The notes under the pieces were generated by a model. That model did no database searches. It was not told where the DNA came from and saw only the letters and a list, made by a program, of their open reading frames with translations. A DNA stretch of 32,635 nucleotides. It comes from Hydrogenophaga sp. (GTDB taxonomy: Bacteria; Pseudomonadota; Gammaproteobacteria; Burkholderiales; Burkholderiaceae_C). Numbering within the stretch: position 1 is the stretch's first letter; each line of letters opens with the position of its first letter. The stretch covers positions 1-32,635 of the forward strand of contig JAUYSB010000260.1 of the NCBI GenBank assembly GCA_030696525.1, read 5' to 3'. This document shows positions 22,161 to 29,942 of the stretch, in pieces. A program made the translations under genes and the position numbers.

Positions 22161-23222
22161 ATGAACCTGACCCGATCACTCTCGCGCTGCCTGCTGCCGC
22201 TGGCCGCTGCCGCCGCCCTGCTCACCGGCGGCCACGCCAGCGCACAGGACCGCATCACCTTCAAGGTGATCGGCCAGCCCGCCGCCACCGGCATGGTGCA
22301 GAAGAACAAGGAAAAGCCCTTCTTCGACGAGTTCGCCAAGCGCACCGGCCTGGCCATCGACGCCGACTACAAGGCCATCGACCAGCTCGGCATCAAGGAC
22401 ACCGAGCAGCTGCGCGTGATGAAGGCCGGCCTGTTCGACATCGTGTCGCTGCGCGTGTCGCAGAACTCGCGCGACGAACCCACGCTGCTGGGCCTCGATC
22501 TGGTGGGCGCCGCGCCCAACTACGAGACCGCGCGCAAGGTCTACGAGGCCTACTTCGACACGCTCGACCAGCGCCTGCAAAAGCAGTTCCAGGTCAAGCT
22601 GCTGGGCGCCTGGCCCTTCGGCCCACAAATCCTGTTCTGCAAGAAGCCGGTGTCCAAGCTGGCCGACCTCAAGGGCCTGAAGGTGCGCGTGTACGACCAG
22701 AATCTGGCCAAGTTCATCGAGACCGTGGGCGGCGTGCCGGTGCCGCTGTCCTTCACCGAAGTGCACCAGTCGCTGTCGCTGGGTGTGGTGGACTGCGCCA
22801 TCACCGGCCCGAGTTCGGCCAACAGCTCGGGCTGGCCTGAGGTGACGACCCACCAGTACCCGATCGGCTTCCAGATGGCGGTCAACGGTTACGCCATCAC
22901 CCTCAAGGCCTGGAACCGCCTGAACGCCGACCAGCAGACCAAGATGCAGGCCGCCTTCAAGGCCCTGACCGACGACATCTGGGTGTATTCGGAGCAGCTG
23001 ACCAAGGACGCCATGAACTGCAACGCCGGCAAGGAACCCTGCACCACCGGCAAGAAGTTCAACCTGGTGGACGTGCCGGTGCAGCCGGCCGACCTGGCCA
23101 CCCTGCGCGACGCCGTGGCGTCCATCTCGGTGCCCACCTGGGCCGAAATCTGCGACAAGTCCAACCCCGGCTGCTCCGCCGCATGGAAGGCCACCGTGGG
23201 CAAGGTTGTCGGCATCAAGTAA
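22161..23222 (+). CDS. dctP: TRAP transporter solute-binding protein
   Basis: 353 residues with a signal peptide (MNLTRSLSRCLLPLAAAAALLTGGHASA, cleavage after A28) and an AAGGAG ribosome site at 22147-22152. DctP-family hallmarks: FKVIGQPAATGMVQKNKEKPFFDEF, LGLDLVG, ADLKGLKVRVYDQNLAKFIETVGGVPVPLSFTEVHQSLSLGVVDCAITGPSS. R176 in KVRVY is the conserved arginine that usually binds the ligand carboxylate, so the imported compound probably carries a carboxyl group. Placed between the hydantoinase and the DctQ/M genes, it defines the substrate of the cluster. A strong hairpin follows its stop. Confidence 0.93.
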   Translation: MNLTRSLSRCLLPLAAAAALLTGGHASAQDRITFKVIGQPAATGMVQKNKEKPFFDEFAKRTGLAIDADYKAIDQLGIKDTEQLRVMKAGLFDIVSLRVSQNSRDEPTLLGLDLVGAAPNYETARKVYEAYFDTLDQRLQKQFQVKLLGAWPFGPQILFCKKPVSKLADLKGLKVRVYDQNLAKFIETVGGVPVPLSFTEVHQSLSLGVVDCAITGPSSANSSGWPEVTTHQYPIGFQMAVNGYAITLKAWNRLNADQQTKMQAAFKALTDDIWVYSEQLTKDAMNCNAGKEPCTTGKKFNLVDVPVQPADLATLRDAVASISVPTWAEICDKSNPGCSAAWKATVGKVVGIK

Positions 23223-23230
23223 GGCATGAC

Positions 23231-23256
23231 GGGTGGGCGTGCCGGCACGCCCACCC
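23231..23256. repeat. 26-bp perfect palindrome (stem-loop) between dctP and dctQ
   Basis: Arms GGGTGGGCGTGC (23231-23242) and its exact reverse complement (23245-23256) flank only CG, 8 bp after the dctP stop and 21 bp before dctQ. No T-run follows, and an AACGGAGG ribosome site comes next. Such intercistronic hairpins often protect the upstream message or cause partial termination, giving more binding protein than membrane subunits (known in ABC/TRAP operons; applied here by inference). Confidence 0.75.
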
Positions 23257-23277
23257 GCGCACAACGGAGGAACCCTC

Positions 23278-23898
23278 ATGAAAGACACCCTCGAACGCTG
23301 GCTGGGCACGCTGTTCGGCCTGATTTTTGTGGCCCTGTCGCTGGTGGTGGCGGTGGAGACCGCGCTGCGCAAGCTGTTCAACATCTCGCTGCAGGGCGCC
23401 GACGAACTGGGCGGCTACGCCCTGGCCGTGGGTGCCACCATCGCCTTCAGCCTGGCGCTGCTGGGGCGCAACCACATCCGGGTGGATGTTTTTCATGAGC
23501 GTTTGCCCAAGGCAGTGCAGGTGCTGCTGAACTGGCTGTCGGCGCTGTCGATGGCTGGCTTTGCCGCCTTGCTGGCCTACCTGGCCTGGTTCGTGATCCA
23601 GGACTCGCGCAGCTACCAGAGCGTGTCGCAAACCCCATGGGCCACGCCGCTGGTCTACCCCCAGACCGCGTGGCTGCTGGGTCTGGGCACTTTCGGTCTG
23701 CTGGCGGTGGGCATTGCGGCCTACGCCACCTACCTGCTGGTGACGGGGCGCACGGATGCACTCAACCGCATGCTGCACCCGCGCTCGACCCGCGAAGAAC
23801 TCAAGGAAGAACTGGACGACCTGCAGCACAGGTCCAACGCAGCCGATGTCAGCGGCACACCAGCCGCTCCCTCTACCCAAACCGCAGGTGCAGCATGA
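23278..23898 (+). CDS. dctQ: TRAP transporter small membrane subunit
   Basis: 206 residues from ATG 23278, preceded by GGAGG at 23266-23270. Four membrane helices are visible: LFGLIFVALSLVVAVETAL, GGYALAVGATIAFSLALLG, LLNWLSALSMAGFAALLAYLAWFVI and WLLGLGTFGLLAVGIAAYATYLL. ADELGGYALAVGATIAFSLALLGRNHIRVDVFHERLP is the DctQ signature. The C-terminal 40 residues are charged and extend into the cytoplasm (STREELKEELDDLQHRSNAADVSG). It overlaps dctM by ATGA. Its role is to couple with DctM for sodium-driven import of the ligand bound by DctP. Confidence 0.92.
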   Translation: MKDTLERWLGTLFGLIFVALSLVVAVETALRKLFNISLQGADELGGYALAVGATIAFSLALLGRNHIRVDVFHERLPKAVQVLLNWLSALSMAGFAALLAYLAWFVIQDSRSYQSVSQTPWATPLVYPQTAWLLGLGTFGLLAVGIAAYATYLLVTGRTDALNRMLHPRSTREELKEELDDLQHRSNAADVSGTPAAPSTQTAGAA

Positions 23899-25187
23899 AC
23901 CTCCAATTTGTTGCGATCGGCTTTTTTGCCATGCTGGGCATGATGCTGCTGGGGCTGCCGATCGCCACCTCCATGGCGGTGGTCGGCATCATCGGCGGCA
24001 TGGCGGCCTATGGCCTGCCCTTCATCGACTCCATCGCACCCGTGGTCTGGGGCGTGCACAACGACAACCTGCTGACCTCCATCCCGCTGTTTGTGCTGAT
24101 GGGCGAGCTGCTGCTGCGCTCGGGCATTGCCGACCGCATGTTCGGCGCCCTGGCGGCGTGGCTGGGCCGGCTGCCGGGTGGCCTGCTGCACACCAACATC
24201 GGCTGCAGCGCGCTGTTTGCCGCCACCTCGGGTTCGTCGGTGGCCACCGCTGCCACCGTCGGCACGGTGGCCCTGCCCTCGCTCTACAAGCGCGGCTACT
24301 CCATGCCCATGTCGCTGGGCTCGATCGCGGCCGGCGGCACGCTGGGCATCCTGATCCCGCCTTCGGTCAACATGATCGTCTACGGCTCGCTGACCGACAC
24401 CTCCATCGGCAAGCTGTTCATCGCCGGCATCGTCCCTGGCCTGCTGCTCTCTGGTGCCTTCATGGGCTTCATCATGCTGCACGCGCTGTTGACCAAAAAC
24501 ACCATCCGCGAGGAGAAGGTGCCCCTGCCGGAGCGCCTGCGCCTGCTCAAGGACCTGGTGCCGCCCGGTGTGGTGTTCCTGATCGTGATGGGCAGCCTCT
24601 ACAGCGGCATCGCCACCACCACCGAGTCGGCCGCGCTGGGCGTGGTGGCCTCGCTGGGTTTTGCCTGGCACAGCCGCAAGCTCAACTGGCCGCTGCTGCA
24701 GAACTGCTTCGTGCAGACCGCCAAGACCAGCGGCATGATCCTGCTGATCATCACCGCCGCCTTCATCCTCAACCTGGCGGTGAGCCTGACCGGCGTGGCC
24801 GAGATGATGACGCAGTGGGTCACATCCTTCGGTCTGTCGGGCACGCAGATGCTGTTCATCCTGATCCTGTTCTACCTGCTGCTGGGCATGTTCATGGACG
24901 TGCTCTCCATGATGGTGGCCACCATCCCCATCACCTTCCCCATCGTGGTGGCGCTGGGCATCGACCCGGTGTGGTTCGGCATCTTCATCGTCCTGATGTG
25001 CGAGCTGGGCCTGATCACGCCGCCGGTGGGCATGAACCTGTTTGTGGTGCAGGGCATACGCCCCGACGGCGGCTCCATCCGCGACCCCATCATGGGTGCC
25101 CTGCCCTACGTGATCATCCTGCTGGGCTTCACGCTGCTGCTGATCGCCTTCCCGGCCATCGTCACCTGGCTGCCGGGGCAGATGTGA
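23895..25187 (+). CDS. dctM: TRAP transporter large permease subunit
   Basis: 430 residues from ATG 23895, inside the dctQ stop (ATGA); the longer upstream frame only shadows dctQ. About 12 hydrophobic segments are present. DctM hallmarks: SIPLFVLMGELLLRSGIADRMFGALAAWLGRLPGGLLHTNIGCSALFAATSGSSVATAATVGTVALP, GSIAAGGTLGILIPPSVNMIVYGSLTDTSIGKLFIAGIVPG, LLGMFMDVLSMMVATIPITFPIV and CELGLITPPVGMNLFVVQGI. It forms the elevator-type channel part of the sodium-coupled importer in the inner membrane. It is followed with a GTGA overlap by the amidase gene, so uptake and hydrolysis are co-expressed. Confidence 0.95.
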   Translation: MNLQFVAIGFFAMLGMMLLGLPIATSMAVVGIIGGMAAYGLPFIDSIAPVVWGVHNDNLLTSIPLFVLMGELLLRSGIADRMFGALAAWLGRLPGGLLHTNIGCSALFAATSGSSVATAATVGTVALPSLYKRGYSMPMSLGSIAAGGTLGILIPPSVNMIVYGSLTDTSIGKLFIAGIVPGLLLSGAFMGFIMLHALLTKNTIREEKVPLPERLRLLKDLVPPGVVFLIVMGSLYSGIATTTESAALGVVASLGFAWHSRKLNWPLLQNCFVQTAKTSGMILLIITAAFILNLAVSLTGVAEMMTQWVTSFGLSGTQMLFILILFYLLLGMFMDVLSMMVATIPITFPIVVALGIDPVWFGIFIVLMCELGLITPPVGMNLFVVQGIRPDGGSIRDPIMGALPYVIILLGFTLLLIAFPAIVTWLPGQM

Positions 25188-26605
25188 GCGGCGGCGCCCC
25201 CAACACCCCGCTGTGGATGTGGTCGGCCACGGCGCTGGCTGCGGGCTACCGCAACGGGCAGGTCACGCCACTGGACGCGGTGCGCGCCTGCCTGGGGCGC
25301 ATCGACACCGTCAACCCGCAGATCAACGCCTTCGTGGCGCAGCGCGAGGCGGTGCTGGACGATGCGCGGGCCAGCACCGAACGCTTTCGCCTTGGCCAGC
25401 CCCTGTCCGCCCTCGACGGCATCCCGCTGTCCATCAAAGACAACCTGGCCACCGCCGACCTGCCCACCACTTGGGGCAGCCCGGCACTGCGCGCGCACCC
25501 GCCCACTGCGCGCGACGAGCTGCCGGTGGCACGCGCACGCGCGGCCGGTGCGCTGGTCGTGGGCAAAACCAACGTGCCCGAATTCACGCTCGAGGGCTAC
25601 ACCGCCAACCCGGTGTTCGGCGTCACCCGCAACCCATGGAACCTGGCGCTCACGCCCGGCGGCTCCAGCGGCGGCGCGGTGGCCAGCGTGGCGGCAGGCT
25701 GCACGCCACTGGCCCTGGGCACCGACGGCGGCGGCTCCATCCGCCGCCCGGCCTCGCACTGTGGCCTGGTCGGGTTCAAGCCCTCCATCGGCGCCATTGC
25801 GCGCGGCGACGGCCTGCCGCCGCTGCTGCTCGACTTCGAGGTGGTGGGCCCCATGGCCCGCGCCGTGGCCGATGTGCGGCTGCTGTTTCAGGCCCTGCGC
25901 GGCGCGCAAGCGGCCGACCGCGCCTCGCTGGCGGCGGCCCATGCCACCTTGCACGCGCCCGCCGGCACGCCGCTGCGGGTGCTCTATGTGCCCACACTTG
26001 ACCAGGCGCCGGTGGAGCCGGAGATTGCCGCTTCCTGCGCCGATGCGGTTGAGCACCTGCGTGCGCTGGGCCACGAGGTGCACACCGGCACCCTGCCGCT
26101 GGACATCACCGAGCTGACCCGCCAATGGCCTGCGGTCGGGCAGATCGGCCTGGCCGCGATGTTCGCCGACCACCCCGCGTGGCGCGAACTGGCCTCCAGC
26201 AAATACCAGCAGATGGCCGAGCAGGGCCACGCCCTGGGTGCCCCGGCACTTTGGAAACTGCTGGACACGGTGGAGCGCTTGCGCCGCGACTGCGCGGCGC
26301 TGTTCGAACAGATCGACCTCATCGCCATGCCCAGCGCTGCCGCCCTGCCCTGGCCAGCGGCCGAGGCCTTTCCGCCCACGATTGCCGGCCAGCCCGTGGG
26401 GCCACGCGGCCACGCCGTGTTCACCGGCTGGGTCAATGCGGCGGGCCTGCCTGCGGTGTCGCTGCCCACGGCCCCGGCCAGCAGCGGCCTGCCCATCGGC
26501 CTGCAGCTCATCGGGCCATTCGGTGCCGACGACCGCGTGCTGGCCGTGGCCGAGGCGATGGAAACGCTGGCGCCCTGGGCGCACCGCCGCCCCCCACTGC
26601 CATGA
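25184..26605 (+). CDS. Amidase-signature family hydrolase
   Basis: 473 residues from GTG 25184, which overlaps the dctM stop (GTGA); the 949-residue frame covering it is an artefact of reading dctQ/M out of frame. The Ser-cisSer-Lys triad is complete: K85 in LSIKDN, S161 in GGSSGG, S185 in GTDGGGSIRRPAS, with the 24-residue S-S spacing of the family. The C-terminus ends in VSLPTAPASSGLPIGLQLIGPFGADDRVLAVAEAME. These enzymes hydrolyse amides, half-amides or carbamoyl groups. In this operon it is the best candidate to cleave the ring-opened hydantoinase product, replacing a canonical beta-ureidopropionase (inference). It is coupled by ATGA to the next gene. Confidence 0.93.
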   Translation: MSGGAPNTPLWMWSATALAAGYRNGQVTPLDAVRACLGRIDTVNPQINAFVAQREAVLDDARASTERFRLGQPLSALDGIPLSIKDNLATADLPTTWGSPALRAHPPTARDELPVARARAAGALVVGKTNVPEFTLEGYTANPVFGVTRNPWNLALTPGGSSGGAVASVAAGCTPLALGTDGGGSIRRPASHCGLVGFKPSIGAIARGDGLPPLLLDFEVVGPMARAVADVRLLFQALRGAQAADRASLAAAHATLHAPAGTPLRVLYVPTLDQAPVEPEIAASCADAVEHLRALGHEVHTGTLPLDITELTRQWPAVGQIGLAAMFADHPAWRELASSKYQQMAEQGHALGAPALWKLLDTVERLRRDCAALFEQIDLIAMPSAAALPWPAAEAFPPTIAGQPVGPRGHAVFTGWVNAAGLPAVSLPTAPASSGLPIGLQLIGPFGADDRVLAVAEAMETLAPWAHRRPPLP

Positions 26606-27531
26606 CACCCGCCACCGCCGACCCGACCAACGCGCGCCGGTTTGCGCCACGCCGCCCTGACAGCATCGACGCCGGCTGGCGCTGGCCGCAGGGCCGGGGC
26701 CTGGCCCTGTCCTTTGTGCTCAACATCGAAGAAGGCGCCGAGTTGGCGCTGAGCAGCGGCGACGATCACAACGAAGGCGTGCACGAGGTGGTCAACGAGA
26801 TCCGCGGCGCGCGCGACTTCTGCATGGAAACCCATTTCGAATACGGCGCACGTTGCGGCTACGACCGCGTGCTGCAGCGTTTTGCCGACCGCCACTGGCC
26901 GCTGACCCTCAACGTCTGCGGCCGCGCGCTGGAACACACGCCGTGGGTGGCCACAGACGCCATCGCCCACGGCCACGAGTTGTGTGGCCACGGCTGGCGC
27001 TGGGAGTCGCCCGCGCTGATGGACGAGGCCACCGAGCGCGCCCAGATCGCGCGCACCGTGGCCAGCATCACCCGCCTGTGGGGCCGCGCGCCGGCCGGCT
27101 GGCACTGCAAAAGTTCGCGCTCGGTCAACACCCGCCGGCTGCTGCAGGACATGGGTTTTCTGTACGACAGCGACGACTACGGCGACGACCTGCCCACCAC
27201 CCTGCCGCGTGCCGATGGCGGGCAACACGTGGTGCTGCCCTACGCCTTCGACACCAACGACATGCGCTTTTACGACCGCGCCAGCTTTGTGCACGGCCGC
27301 GACTTTGCCGACTACGTGATCGCCGCCATCGACACCCTGCTGAACGAAAGCCGGCACGCGCCACGCATGCTGACCGTGGGCCTGCACACCCGCATCATCG
27401 GGCGCCCGGCGCGCATCGGCGGGCTCGACATGGTGCTGCGCCATGTGGCACAACACGCCGACGACATCTGGGTGGCGCGGCGCGAAGACATCGCGCGACA
27501 CTGGCTGGCGCGAACGCCCGCCCAGCGCTGA
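26602..27531 (+). CDS. PuuE-like polysaccharide-deacetylase-fold hydrolase
   Basis: 309 residues from ATG 26602, in the amidase stop (ATGA). ALSFVLNIEEGAE (34-47) replaces the usual FDDG, and GHELCGHGWRWE (124-135) has HGWRW (130-134) where zinc deacetylases have HxxxH. METHFEYGARCGYDRVL, CKSSRSVNTRRLL, LYDSDDYGDDLP and LPYAFDTNDMRFY are typical of the PuuE (metal-free allantoinase) subgroup. The fold is known for opening cyclic ureides, and some bacterial cyclic imide hydrolases are reported in the same superfamily (recalled, less certain). It is last in the hydantoinase-TRAP-amidase operon and converges on the LysR gene. It is probably a second ring-opening or amide-cleaving hydrolase. Confidence 0.88.
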   Translation: MTPATADPTNARRFAPRRPDSIDAGWRWPQGRGLALSFVLNIEEGAELALSSGDDHNEGVHEVVNEIRGARDFCMETHFEYGARCGYDRVLQRFADRHWPLTLNVCGRALEHTPWVATDAIAHGHELCGHGWRWESPALMDEATERAQIARTVASITRLWGRAPAGWHCKSSRSVNTRRLLQDMGFLYDSDDYGDDLPTTLPRADGGQHVVLPYAFDTNDMRFYDRASFVHGRDFADYVIAAIDTLLNESRHAPRMLTVGLHTRIIGRPARIGGLDMVLRHVAQHADDIWVARREDIARHWLARTPAQR

Positions 27532-27567
27532 CGCCACCGACACCGACACCGTGGCGAGGCCGGCGCC

Positions 27568-28491
27568 TCAGCGGTGGGCGGCCAGCAGCGCCTCGCGGAA
27601 GGTCTCGGCCACCCGGGACGGCGCCGGTGCACGCCGGTGCATGCAAGCGAAGGCACACCGGTAGAACAGGGTGCGCGGCGCCACCGCGCGCATGCGGCCC
27701 GCGGCCACAAAAGCCTGGGCATAGTGGTCGGGCAAAAAACCCACGTAGGCGCCTGAGAGCACCAGCGTGGCCACGGCCTCCTGGTCGCTGGCGGTGGCGG
27801 CGCGTTCCAGCCGCCGCTCGTGGGTGAGCGCCATGTTGGGCGAGTGGTAACCCAGCGCAGCCAGGTCCTGGTGGCGCAGATCGGCCCAGCCGTGGCGGGC
27901 GCCTGTGTCGGCAAACCAGGCGTGGCCCTGGCCGGCGTACAGGCACATGGTCTCGTTGAACAGCGGGTCGTAGGCCAGGCTGTCGGAGCGCCGGTGCTCG
28001 GGGATGATGCCCAGGTGGTACTGGCCGTCGATGACGCCGCGCTCGATCATGGCGATGCTGCCCACGTGCATGTGCAGCGTGACCTGCGGCGCGCGCTGCC
28101 GGAAGGCCGCCACCGCCTGCGCGATGTGCGCCTGCGGGTTGCTCACGGTTTTTTCGAACACCGCCACGTGCAGGTCGCCGCCCAGGCGGCGGTGGACGTC
28201 GTGCAGGCTGCTGCGAAAGGCGTCGGTGGCGGCCAGCAGCTGTTCGGTGGCGGCGTAGAGCTGCTCGCCCTCGGGCGTGAGCGCAAACCCGGCGCGCCCG
28301 CGCCGGCACAACACCAGGCCCAGCCGGGTTTCCAGGTCTTTCACATGGCGGCTGATGGTGGACATGGCCAGGTTCAGCTCCAGCTCGGCCGAGGCCATGC
28401 CGCCGCAGTCCACCACCGCCTTGAACACCCGCAGCAGGCGCAGGTCGGCGTCGCTGAGTTGCCCGATCGGTGCGACGTTCTTTACTTGCAT
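27568..28491 (-). CDS. LysR-family transcriptional regulator
   Basis: 307 residues. The N-terminal helix-turn-helix is LSDADLRLLRVFKAVVDCGGMASAELELNLAMSTISRHVKDLETRLGLVLCRRGRAGFALTPEGEQLY (about 12-80). It is followed by the linker helix and a periplasmic-binding-like effector domain (LHVAVFEKTVSNPQAHIAQAVAAF, YHLGIIPEHRRSDSLAYDPLFNETMCLYAG, GAYVGFLPDHYAQAFV). It is divergent by 86 bp from the transaminase-dehydrogenase operon and is most likely its activator, responding to a beta-amino acid or the derived semialdehyde (inference). It converges with the PuuE-like gene, with a 36-bp gap. Confidence 0.92.
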   Translation of the reverse strand: MQVKNVAPIGQLSDADLRLLRVFKAVVDCGGMASAELELNLAMSTISRHVKDLETRLGLVLCRRGRAGFALTPEGEQLYAATEQLLAATDAFRSSLHDVHRRLGGDLHVAVFEKTVSNPQAHIAQAVAAFRQRAPQVTLHMHVGSIAMIERGVIDGQYHLGIIPEHRRSDSLAYDPLFNETMCLYAGQGHAWFADTGARHGWADLRHQDLAALGYHSPNMALTHERRLERAATASDQEAVATLVLSGAYVGFLPDHYAQAFVAAGRMRAVAPRTLFYRCAFACMHRRAPAPSRVAETFREALLAAHR

Positions 28492-28498
28492 GAATCTT

Positions 28499-28519
28499 CA
28501 ACCAAGCTGAGATAAGTTG
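28499..28519. promoter_or_regulatory. Candidate LysR-type site CAAC-N13-GTTG
   Basis: CAAC (28499-28502) and GTTG (28516-28519) form an interrupted inverted repeat in the 86-bp divergent region, 8 bp from the LysR start. Size and position suit a LysR recognition-binding site, but the arms are short. An AAGGAG ribosome site for the transaminase is at 28566-28571; I found no convincing -35/-10 pair. Confidence 0.3.
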
Positions 28520-28577
28520 TCATTTTCAAGACTAACACGCCTGCCCAGAATCGCCCCATCTCTTCAAGGAGCCTTTC

Positions 28578-29942
28578 ATGGACATGACCGACAGCCAACG
28601 CCTGAACCCACCCGCAACCACTGGCATGCGGACCGACGCCGCATGGCTGGCCGCCCACTGGATGCCCTACACCGGCAACCGCCAGTTCAAGGCCGACCCG
28701 CGCCTCATCGTGGCGGCCCAGGGCGCCCACTTCACCAGCCACGACGGCCGGCAGATCTTTGACGGCCTGTCGGGGCTGTGGTGTTCGGGCCTGGGCCATG
28801 GCCGCACCGAAATCACCGAGGCCGTGAGCCGCCAGGTGGCCACGCTGGACTATTGCCCGGCCTTCCAGTTCGGGCACCCGCTGTCCTTCGAGCTGGCCAA
28901 CAAAATCGTCGAACGCATGCCGGCCGGCCTCAACCGCGTGTTCTTCACCGGCTCGGGTTCGGAGTCGGCCGACACCTCGCTCAAGATGGCGCGCGCCTAC
29001 TGGCGCGCCAAGGGGCAGGCCAGCAAGACGCGCCTGATCGGCCGCCTCAAGGGCTACCACGGCGTGAACTTTGGCGGCATTTCGGTGGGCGGCATCGTGG
29101 CCAACCGCAAGCTGTTCGGCCAGGGCGTGGAGGCCGACCACCTGCCCCACACCCAGCCCGCCAACGGCAGTTTCCACAAGGGCATGCCCCCTACCGGGGC
29201 CGAGCTGGCCGACCACCTGCTGGACCTCATCGCGCTGCACGATGCCTCCAACATCGCGGCCGTCATCGTCGAGCCCTTCTCGGGCTCGGCTGGCGTGGTG
29301 ATCCCGCCCGTGGGCTACCTGCAGCGCCTGCGCGAGATCTGCACCGCGAACCACATCCTGCTGATTTTTGATGAGGTCATCAGCGGCTTCGGGCGCTCGG
29401 GCGCCTGGACCGGCGCCGAGGCCTTTGGCGTCACGCCCGACATCCTGAACTTCGCCAAACAGGTCACCAACGGCGCGCAGCCGCTGGGCGGCGTGGTGGT
29501 GCAGCAAGGCATCTACGACACCTTCATGGCGCAGGGCGGCCCCGATTACATGCTGGAGTTCCCACACGGCTACACCTACTCGGCCCACCCGGTGGCCTGT
29601 GCGGCCGGCGTGGCCGCCATGGACCTGCTGGCCAGCGACAACGCGGTGCAGCGCGTGCGCGAACTGGCGCCGCATTTCGAGAATGCGGTGCACGGCCTGC
29701 GCGGCGCGAAACACGTGGCCGACATCCGCAACTTCGGCCTGGCCGCCGGCATCACCATCAGCCCGCTGCCGGGCGAACCCGCCAAGCGCCCTTACGAAAT
29801 TGCCATGGCCATGTACGCCAAAGGTTTCTACGTGCGCTACGGCGGCGACACCATCCAGCTCGCGCCGCCCTTCATCAGCACGCCGGCCGAGATCGACCGC
29901 CTGGTCGATGCACTGGGCGACACCCTGAACCAAACCGCATGA
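28578..29942 (+). CDS. bauA: Beta-alanine (omega-amino acid):pyruvate transaminase
   Basis: 454 residues, class III PLP aminotransferase. HWMPYTGNRQFKADPRLIVAAQGAHFTSHDGRQIFDGLSGLWCSGLGHGR, TLDYCPAFQFGHPLSFELANKI, FTGSGSESADTSLKMARAYWR, GRLKGYHGVNFGG, LIFDEVISGFGR and NFAKQVTNGAQPLGG (PLP lysine K294) closely follow the known beta-alanine:pyruvate transaminase of Pseudomonas as I recall it. FPHGYTYSAHPVACAAG and FYVRYGGDTIQLAPPF are also shared. It converts beta-alanine or 3-aminoisobutyrate plus pyruvate to malonate (or methylmalonate) semialdehyde and alanine (EC 2.6.1.18). It overlaps the dehydrogenase gene by ATGA. Confidence 0.92.
   Translation: MDMTDSQRLNPPATTGMRTDAAWLAAHWMPYTGNRQFKADPRLIVAAQGAHFTSHDGRQIFDGLSGLWCSGLGHGRTEITEAVSRQVATLDYCPAFQFGHPLSFELANKIVERMPAGLNRVFFTGSGSESADTSLKMARAYWRAKGQASKTRLIGRLKGYHGVNFGGISVGGIVANRKLFGQGVEADHLPHTQPANGSFHKGMPPTGAELADHLLDLIALHDASNIAAVIVEPFSGSAGVVIPPVGYLQRLREICTANHILLIFDEVISGFGRSGAWTGAEAFGVTPDILNFAKQVTNGAQPLGGVVVQQGIYDTFMAQGGPDYMLEFPHGYTYSAHPVACAAGVAAMDLLASDNAVQRVRELAPHFENAVHGLRGAKHVADIRNFGLAAGITISPLPGEPAKRPYEIAMAMYAKGFYVRYGGDTIQLAPPFISTPAEIDRLVDALGDTLNQTA

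Noticed and set aside
23756-25183. Upstream extension making the amidase 949 residues, a possible fusion
   Set aside because: The extra 476 residues are dctQ/dctM read out of frame; GTG 25184 overlapping the dctM stop gives a normal-length amidase.
27532-27567. Possible bidirectional terminator between the PuuE-like and LysR genes
   Set aside because: Only short imperfect GC complementarity (GCCAC/GTGGC) and no T-run on either side.
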